From Kingdonia uniflora (taxonomy: Eukaryota > Streptophyta > Magnoliopsida > Ranunculales > Circaeasteraceae): DNA of 64,000 nt. The DNA lies in the NCBI GenBank assembly GCA_014058105.1, contig JACGCM010001659.1, positions 3,658,001 to 3,722,000 of the forward strand, in the 5' to 3' direction. Shown piece by piece: positions 56,900 to 64,000 of this stretch. The notes beneath the pieces were generated by a model, which made no database searches, was not told where the DNA came from, and saw only the letters and a program-made list of their open reading frames with translations. Each line of letters opens with the position of its first letter. Within the stretch, counting starts at the first letter, position 1. Position numbers and translations under genes: made by a program.

Positions 56900-57658
56900 A
56901 ACTAGGGGAGAAACTCCTAGGGCCTGAGACACCATATCTAGGAGCTATCGGTGCTTTGTTATACTTAGTAGGGTGTACTCGACCCGATATCTCATTCGCA
57001 ATGAACTATTTTGCTCGCCATAGTTCTGCACCTACCCAAAGGCATTGGAAGAGATCAAGCACATTCTGAGATATCTCATCAGCATAAAAGACTAGGGTAT
57101 GTTCTATTCGAAAAATGGCAAATGAAAAATTATAGGATACGCTGATGCAGGATATTTGTTAGATCCACATAATGGGGTTCGATCACAATCGGGTTATGTA
57201 TTATTGTATGGAGATATAACGATTTCATAGAGATCGGTGAAACAGACGATGGTTGCTACATCCTCGAACCACGCAGAGATTTTTGCACTTCATGAAGCTG
57301 GCAGAGAATGTTTTGGTTGCGGTTCATGATCAATCATATCAACGGAAGTTGCGGTGTAAGTTCTATCCAAGATAAACCGACGACTATGTATGAAGACAAC
57401 GCACCTTGCATCATTCAAGTCAAAGGCAGATTTATTAAAGGCAATAAAATGAAGCACATATCACCCAAATTCTTTCACATACACGAGTTGCAGAAGACGA
57501 ATGAGATTGACGTCGTTCAAGTCCATTCAGAAGATAACTTAGCTGATCTATTCACGAAGGCTCTTGCACGTCTTTCGTTCAAGAGATTGGTACACGAAAT
57601 CGGCATGCGGAGTTTACATGATTTATTATCTCAGGGAGATCGATGTCAAGGGGAGTAA
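56900..57658 (+). pseudogene. copia RNase H of third element
   Basis: Leads in with SFAMNYFARHSSAPTQRHW near 56995, then YADAGYLLDPHN (about 57135) and, in 57308-57658, TMYEDNAPCIIQVKGRFIKG, KHISPKFFHIHELQ and NLADLFTKALA to the end of pol. Stops near 57093, 57123 and 57228. Confidence 0.78.
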
Positions 57659-58009
57659 TATTGTCCTGACGTGAACACATGCGTGTTGTACTCTTTTTCC
57701 TACACGTCCACAACACACACGGGGAATAGGATTGTACTCTTTCCTTGCACAATTTTTGCCTAAAGGGCTTTTGCTAGGAAGAGGTTTTGATAAGGCAAGT
57801 TGCTTTGGTATGGAACACCCCAAGGGAGAGTGTTAGGCGTTGAGTCCAGCCCAAGGTAGGGAATCCAACTGAGTTGGGGTGCCCTACTGTATTTTAACAG
57901 TATTTTAAGCTTAAAAATCAATTAACTATAACATTATATTTGACTAGCAAATTATCCGCATTCACTTCTCTTGTTAAAAAAAATTAAGCTTTTTGCGGTA
58001 ATGACATGT

Positions 58010-58130
58010 AACTTAAGGTAAAAAAAATATATCAAAATAAGATTCTTACTTGATGGCATTAAGAATTGAACCTTAAACTCTTAGATTAGGAGCTCTATCC
58101 TTTACCAGAGTTGAGCTAACTTTTCTTGAT
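58010..58130 (-). mobile_element. tRNA-like / SINE fragment, minus strand
   Basis: The minus strand has TTAGCTCAACTCTGG (A-box-like, about 58121-58107) and AAGGTTCAATTCTT (B-box-like, about 58074-58061), followed by a T-rich end. A phrase CTTGATGNCATTA occurs at both sides (about 58049 and 58126). Too diverged for a working tRNA. Confidence 0.45.
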
Positions 58131-58826
58131 GTCATTAGAATAAATAAAAATATACATATTTTTATTTTATATACCTATGTAGGCATTTTTTAACAAAATT
58201 CTTAAAGGGGACCACCCCCGCTGAATCTACCCCTGCTAACAAGCTCATAGACTATTAGGGTTTAGAGGAAGAGTTTGAGTGAAAATATATAACCCAACAA
58301 ATGGTTAAGTCTTTGTAACCTCAGATAAGCAAAACAATCAATCAATAATATCTCTACTCCTCTCATGATTGTCTAGTAGAATAGCATATTATCCAACAGA
58401 GGGAATAATTACATGTCCAGACTGCATTAGATCGGAGCAATTCTCAATTTACACATGATAATCATGAAATAAGATAGCAATAATTCTTATTATCGATCCC
58501 GCTAGAATTCAAAAATAAAAGTAAATTCAATTTCTAATTTAAGTTAACCAACAAAACGAACTTTTGAGTATTCGCCGTTGACATATCTGAATAAACATTA
58601 GTAAACTATGTTATGAATGTGGGAGTAAAATTAAAGGGGGAAATGGTTGTATAATTAGAAAAGTGAATGCTACAGGCTAAGGCTAAGGCTCTTCTTGTGT
58701 TTTGTATAGACTATATCCCGCTGCAGACCGCCGAGTAAATGCAACATATATACAGAGATGACATTTCGACTTGTACCACTATTTCACTTGTTCCGTTCCC
58801 TTAATGGTAAGTTCTGATCTTCTGTT

Positions 58827-61601
58827 TCATAGACAGAGAAGGCTGTAGAACACAAGGGGGATGAAAGCATTGTCGAGCTGTGCTGTATATGCCTCCAACA
58901 GGCCACTCACAATGACAGCAAGAAGAAGAGACAGCCAATGCTGCATATAAATGCTTAAAGATAAGTATGAAATTCCTAAAATAAAATGCAAAAAAAAAAA
59001 GAATAATGCAGATCTCAAAGTAACGATAAATCACTATAGTCCCTGGAAACAATTAAGGGACTAGATTGAGTCAAGTCATCAGAATCCTTCTTATAGCAGA
59101 CTCTAACAAACTACTTAAGTCAATAGGATGATTTTCATGAATGAAAGATATTAACATATAAAGATATCTCAACAACAACAAAAAAATTGAGCCTTGTCTC
59201 ATTTGATGGATGTGAGGACAGATAGGTACCTGAGAAAGTATAAAACCGGTGGACGCGAGAAGTGGAAGGAGAACTGAGCAAGCAGCCAGGACAGAAGTTA
59301 TACCAGCCGCAGTACCTTCAATGGTTTTTTCTAGCAAGTAGGGAGATACAGAAGGCTAGTTTACTCTATGTATCAACAACTGACAAAAAAAAAATCCAGT
59401 AAATTAAACTTACTTCCAGTTTTACTCCACCTGAGGACCCCATACTTGTATCCAATTATTGATGCCTGTGCACAAAGAAACACTGTCACTATTGCAATTC
59501 AAAAAATATACATGCGTCTTTACTTATATATACCTTCTTTTTTTTGACATGTATCCTTCCCTCGCTAGGTGCATTTGAGGAGCAGTTACAAGATTCTTGT
59601 TTGGCTGTTTGGATTGCGATTTCTTGAATTGGTCTATTTGAGAGTGAATATAGGTTTATGACTTCTTTTTAAATGTGATTGTAGAGGGAATAATTGAAGA
59701 TGCATGGATTTTTAGCTCAAATGGTAGAGCCATTGAGAATAGGAGTGCATATCTCATAACTTAAGAGATTGTGGGTTCAAGATTCCATTTTTTCACGATT
59801 TTAAAATTTGCATGTCTACATTTTAACTTCACACACTATTAGTAAAAATCATCACTTGGGGTGTTTGATTGCATAGAAATTATTCCAAGGAAATATTATT
59901 CTCTTGGAAATTAGTTTTAAGAAAATTTTCCACGAAAACCACATCTAAGTTGTTTGATTCGTACTTTGAAAATAATCAACTTTATTGAGTAGCTATATGC
60001 AAACGAAGAGACAAGGGAGGAGAGAGAAGGATAGGTGGGGCTGGAAAATAAATCAGGAAAATTTTCTTAGGGGGTGAGCTAAGAAAATAAATGACTTGTT
60101 TTAAGAAAATTTTCTTGACTTTTAATAAATGCTGGAGTGGAAAACCAAATTTTCCTAGAAATGTTTAATTTTCCACTTGAAAATGTTGAATCAAACACAC
60201 CATTAAGTCAGAAACGATAAATAAATGATCATAGGGTGTTGCATGCGCAGTGCGTGTGCCCGCTGGATTAATGTATATGTATGTATACATGAATATCAAA
60301 ATTTTGGCAAAAGATTAGTGAAGTATAAGAACCATTTTATTTGCCGATACAATGCCAAAATATGCTCATCAATTTTAGAAGATCATCGTAGAATATAAAC
60401 AGAGTTCAATACATCAAGAGTCACAGGTTGACACATGACTGAAACACTATTTTGAACCATGGGTATCACAAAATCTTTAAGATGCTATACTCTAAAATAG
60501 AATAGTGCTAGGAATTATATCTTGTAAAAATCTATTCATTTCGAGTTATTTATGATCACTTAAATCCCTAAAGAATGAAAGACCGCCAGAAAAAGGGTTT
60601 CCAGTATCAGCAAAAGTATGTAAATAGTTTATCATGGCAAAAGTCTTGTTTAAGTGTTTTTCCTACATTTCATGAAGAAAATCTATGAGGCCCAGTGAAC
60701 ACAAACATTAATACTGATACAAGAAATGGGGAAAAGACTTCAATTCCAGAATCTCAACACAAATATCGACACGAGTACCCCCACCTTTTAATCTAAATAC
60801 ACTACAAGAGGGCATACATTTTATTAATCTACGTATCTTATGTTTAAACCAAACGAGTTGTAGTTTAATTCTGGTAAGATTTTTTTTAAGCTGAAGACTC
60901 TTGTAGAATTATTATATCATATGACTTTCATTTTTTCAAAGATATAATACTAATGTACATTTATTTGCGAATGACATGTAAAAACGTAAGAAAATGAGCA
61001 CTGCACAACAAAGAAAATAGAAGGTTGCAATGTAGGGGTATACATCGAGAATCAGTTTGGGTGTCATATACGTCGCACACGGGTACGTCGAGCATTTCAA
61101 AGTAACCGCGTCCTACAAATGACATCATTAAGACGCCTTTTGATTCACATATAATCAGAGTAACCACAAAGTTGGAAGATTATTTGTTTATACTCAGAAT
61201 ACTAACTTTAGCCGGCAGAGTTCACATGATCAAAGATAATTAGCACTTAAAAGAAAATAGAGATACCTTTAGATACCGGAAGTAAAACTCACCATTGTAT
61301 CTCCAATGCCCAGGCTTAAAATTCCAGCAAAAGGTGCAAGTGGGCGGTCATTGAATCCAGAAGACATCCACTTAGGAAGGGCACAACCCAGTAAAAGTGA
61401 GAAATGGCTGCATGGACCAAATGACATTTGAAAAGACCACAAAAGGATTTTAGCCAAAAATATATAGCACAATTTAAGGCATATCCTGCAATCAGGAAAA
61501 TACAATGTCATACCTAACAATAAGAAGATCTGAGTCACGGTGGTCTGTAAATGCGTTCATAAACTGATGCACAAGTTCCCCCAATGGCCAGATTTTCCAT
61601 A
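58827..61601 (-). CDS. dolichol kinase, 3' exons only, with a 1-bp frameshift
   Basis: Five minus-strand exons with canonical GT-AG borders: 61601-61514 (VWKIWPLGELVHQ, then after a lost base MNAFTDHRDSDLLIV), 61407-61293 (HFSLLLGCALPKWMSSGFND, LAPFAGILSLGIGDTM), 59465-59414 (ASIIGYKYGVLRWSKTG), 59330-59230 (KKTIEGTAAGITSVLAACSV...), 58940-58827 (HWLSLLLAVIVSGLLEAYTA to FYSLLCL, TGA). The GDTM-AS...G...TGKKTIEGT run is the conserved CTP-binding region of dolichol kinases. The enzyme phosphorylates dolichol with CTP at the ER for N-glycosylation. About 156 C-terminal residues are covered; the protein ends in hydrophobic helices as in the family. Exon one has CAGTTATG where CAGTTTATG is needed, so a pseudogene or a sequencing error in a T run is possible. 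Upstream exons are not seen; an L1 fragment lies there. Confidence 0.85.
59701..59815 (+). mobile_element. tRNA-derived SINE in dolichol kinase intron
   Basis: A box TAGCTCAAATGGTAGAGC at about 59713 and B box GGGTTCAAGATTCC at about 59773, then a T-rich tail. Polymerase III type promoter elements at tRNA spacing. The stem partners needed for a real tRNA are not convincing. Confidence 0.5.
59858..60201. mobile_element. MITE-like element, 13-bp inverted ends, in dolichol kinase intron
   Basis: Begins GGGGTGTTTGATT and ends AATCAAACACACC, inverted with one or two mismatches. About 344 bp, rich in AAAATTTTCC phrases, no ORF. The ends resemble hAT-type MITE termini. Target copies not confirmed. 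Confidence 0.55.
60202..61292. other. large intron of dolichol kinase gene, no feature seen
   Basis: Non-coding AT-rich DNA between exons 61407-61293 and 59465-59414. No further repeat recognised. Confidence 0.5.
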
Positions 61602-62189
61602 CCTGACTACAGAAGTTGTGGTTATACGAGTTTTACGATACATCCAATAAAAAAATTAAGTTCATTATACTACTTTTTGCCTAAGAATGTACAATATCCT
61701 ATCTCGCAGTGATAAACAGCTGAATGTCATAGAAATTAAGGTTCTGTACGTATTGTTGTCATCTAGCTCGAAAGAAACAAAAGATCCTTCATGAGGAGCT
61801 TGACCTATAACTTTCTGGGGTGAAGGGTATTGGGCTTCATTAGAGTCTTATTTGATAAGCAGATCGGGGAAGGTGTGTGGAAATGACTTTTAGTAGAGAG
61901 GCTCCGAGGACACTTGGCACTTGTTTAATTGTAAGGAAAACTTGAATGTCCAAAATGTATGGTAGAAGGCAGGAGTCTGCCCTCTTTTGTACTTTGCATT
62001 TTTAGCTTCATGCCCAAGTAGCCTGAGTTGTTCTCTGACTACTTAATTCATTTTCATCGAGTCCGTTAATTTTGAAAACATGTTTGAATAACCAAGCATG
62101 CATACGTTTGAGGATATTATTTCACTTATATATTTTCTTTATCCTCCTTCCCCATTGTATTTTATTTCTTAGTGTAAAATACTTCCTCA

Positions 62190-62585
62190 ACGTAACAGCT
62201 GTACGGGTACGAAATGTCGGACACGGCGGGTTTAAATTAAAAGAAAAGGCGGACACGACCTTTCACTTAAGAGATAATTTTCTTTTCTTTCACTTTTCTT
62301 TTATTGTACGTCTTATTTAGTAACTGCATATATACGACACTAAACTTTTATTAAAATGTACAAATACATAAGTGGGATAACGATAGGTTGATTTACAACT
62401 AAGAATCGGAACCTTTTGAAGTATGTCTACAAGTTGATGATCTAAGCAAGGAGTAGCAATCGGTGTGTTCACACGAGTGTCGATATATCAAAGTGTCCAA
62501 CACGTTAGGACATGGATTTTTTTCTTCTTCTAGATATGGAGTGTCCATGTTACATCACAATGGTTTCTTTACTTGGAGACTTAAT
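62190..62585 (-). mobile_element. second copy of GTGTCGGACAC-type repeat
   Basis: Reverse complement of 7381-7760: TAACAGCTGTACGGGTACG...TGTCGGACACGGCGGG at the left end and CGAGTGTCGATATATC...GTGTCCAACACGTT...GGACATGGATTTTT at the right. L1 sequence of the same subfamily starts directly after it. Confidence 0.5.
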
Positions 62586-62589
62586 ACGA

Positions 62590-63880
62590 TATTTTTAAAA
62601 CTTATACCAAAGTCCCAAAGTCCTCTAGAGCTAGGGAACTAAAGAATCTTATGTCGATCAATTTTATCGTAGTGTTTACAAGATTTTAGCTTGGCAAAGA
62701 GATTGAAAGGAGTGAGGGGCTCTGCGATTTCAAGATTTGAAAGAGCTTTTGTTTCGAATAGCCAGATATTGAACAACATTCTTATTGCCGATGAATCTAT
62801 TAACTCTAGGATGAAGGATGAAGGAAAAGTGGAGGAGATAAAAGTTTAAATATCGACAAAAAAGTTCATAATTGGTGATGGAAATCCGACAAGTTTCTTC
62901 TTTAGTCTTAAAAGAATCGACATGGTGATCACCTTTCTTGTTCATTGCACCAGGGGCGAACTTTTAGCAGATCAACATATATGGCTAGAAATTTGGGCTT
63001 TATTCATGGTTTTAGGGTGAACGAAGAGGCACCAAGGATTACTCACCTTTAGTTTGCAAGTCACACTATCTTCTTTGTAGAACATGATCAGATTGAGATT
63101 ATACATTTTCGGCTTGTGCTATCAATTTTTTCTCGAATTACGTGCAAACTTGTAAAAGAGCAAAGTTATGGGAGTTGGAAATGGTAATAACATTGAAAAT
63201 TCGACTCTTTCTTTGGGATGTGGCAAAGGAACTTTACCTACTATTAATCTTCGTATGCCTCTTGTGACATCTTCTTGCTGAGTTGAGATTTGGGATTCAG
63301 TTATCGAACCGTTTGGTAAGAAGTTCGCCTTGTGGAAAAGAAAGATATTATCAAAGGAGAGTCGCCTTACACTTGTCAAGAGTACCTTGTCAAGTTTACC
63401 GATTTACTATTTTTCCTTATTCCATCTACTAGCATCTATAGCATCTAAGTCGGAGATGATTGCGAGAAATTTCCTTTGGGACGACACTGAAGAAGCCCGT
63501 AAACTTATATACTGAGATGGGAAGCAATTCGCATAGAAAAAGAAACTAGCGGATTGGGACTAATTTTTTTTACTGAGATAAATACGACATTGCTTGAAAA
63601 ATGGTTATGGAGATTCCGTAATGATAGAGATAGCTTATGGGTTGAGGTAGTTAAAGCTATATTTGGGATTGGGAAACATGACTAGCCCCCCCGAACATGC
63701 CCACCACTTTATATGGCATGGGGGTAATGGAAGTTGATTTTCAACACGTGGGACAAGTTTAAGGTAGAGCATTAAACTAATCTTGAAAATGAGGAGAAGG
63801 TTAGCTTTTGGCACGATGTATGGTGGATTTCAAATAATTGGTTCTAGTTTGTGACCTGAGGGTGGCATGGGGGAGAAGAA
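62590..63880 (+). pseudogene. L1 LINE ORF2 fragment (RT), plus strand
   Basis: Fragments read SLAKRLKG (about 62690), LLTLGXRMKDE-type finger sequence, GDGNPTSFFFSL (about 62875), GFIHGFRVNEEAPRITHL (63000) and FASHTIFFVEHDQIEIIHFR (63055; FADD normally, so catalytic Asp is lost). Then FGKKFALWKRKILSKESRLT and IARNFLWDDTEEARKLIY to 63515, and LEKWLWRFRNDRDSLWVEVV near 63595. Stops and shifts throughout. 63050-63200 matches the minus-strand LINE at 6950-7150. Confidence 0.78.
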
Positions 63881-64000
63881 TGACCAGAGATTAATTAAAA
63901 TGAAATGTATGTATGTATAACTATTGTATTTTTTTGTGGTATTGTGGATGCGTCAGTTGATTTTTTATATTACATTATCCGATCGTGATGGAGATGTAAA

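Larger units (their letters stand above)
53095..57850 (+). mobile_element. third Ty1/copia element, plus strand, 5' part missing
   Basis: The domain order gag, knuckle, protease, integrase, RT and RNase H is readable on the plus strand with frame breaks between all. The pol end is TAA at 57656-57658, right after a purine-rich GATGTCAAGGGGAG. A likely 3' LTR start TGTCCTGACGTG (57662) follows. Its end and the partner LTR were not found. The integrase active site is mutated, so the copy is dead. Its gag is of a different subtype from the SIRE-type and Tork-like elements. Confidence 0.8.

Noticed and set aside
58060..58125. Functional tRNA gene on the minus strand
   Set aside because: A-box and B-box-like sequences are present but the arms do not pair as a tRNA, and a SINE-type tail follows.
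59701..59800. Functional tRNA gene on the plus strand
   Set aside because: The boxes are present but acceptor and anticodon stems are not formed. It fits a SINE head.

Overview
The window is plant nuclear DNA, almost certainly from a eudicot. It is AT-rich and consists mostly of old, nested transposable elements. Four kinds of host-derived sequence survive: a GATA26-like zinc-finger pseudogene, spliced exons of an ABCG3-like transporter, the 3' exons of dolichol kinase, and a few unrecognised exon-like segments. No intact host gene lies fully inside the window. Introns have GT-AG ends, the copia elements use the initiator-tRNA-Met primer site, and plant-type L1 LINEs, CACTA and MITE-like elements are present.

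Layout. 1-6074 (+): decayed Ty3/gypsy element of the Tat lineage (gag, protease, RT, two RNase H domains, integrase, 3' LTR). 6075-8250 (-): L1 remnant. 8250-10140: mostly non-coding, with poly-C and AAAAT tracts. 10140-13953 (+): a second L1 with ORF1 and ORF2, cut by a CACTA terminus at 13955. 14276-16900: probable CACTA interior with spliced exon-like segments on the minus strand. 17000-18741 (+): leader and broken GATA26-like gene. 18802-19580: Tat-family LTR. 19581-22850 (-): Tork-like copia element. 22851-23540 (+): L1 fragment. 23541-24590 (-): copia RT fragment. 24601-26158: fold-back element whose left arm is tandemly triplicated. 26991-29498 (+): L1 interrupted by a solo LTR and a SINE.

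29499-39822 continues at 48457: Tat-family LTRs alternate with internal DNA that has no gag-pol. Instead it carries plus-strand ORFs that are antisense to the LTRs, one of them with two small introns. The shared LTR is split by a 2.4-kb solo LTR, and the second internal copy is split by a complete 8.6-kb SIRE-type copia element (39823-48456, target duplication AATCT) that has an extra env-like ORF.

49581-51975 (-): ABCG3-like pseudogene with a MITE-like insertion in an intron. 53095-57850 (+): third copia element. 58827-61601 (-): last five recognisable exons of dolichol kinase, with a SINE and a MITE-like element in its large intron. 62190-63880: a small repeat and another L1 fragment.

The most interesting system is the Tat LTR family. 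One copy (1-6074) has gag-pol but no antisense gene. The other (29499-38070) has the intron-containing antisense gene but no gag-pol. A second theme is that three unrelated LTR families each carry a cluster of palindromes centred on TTCGAA.
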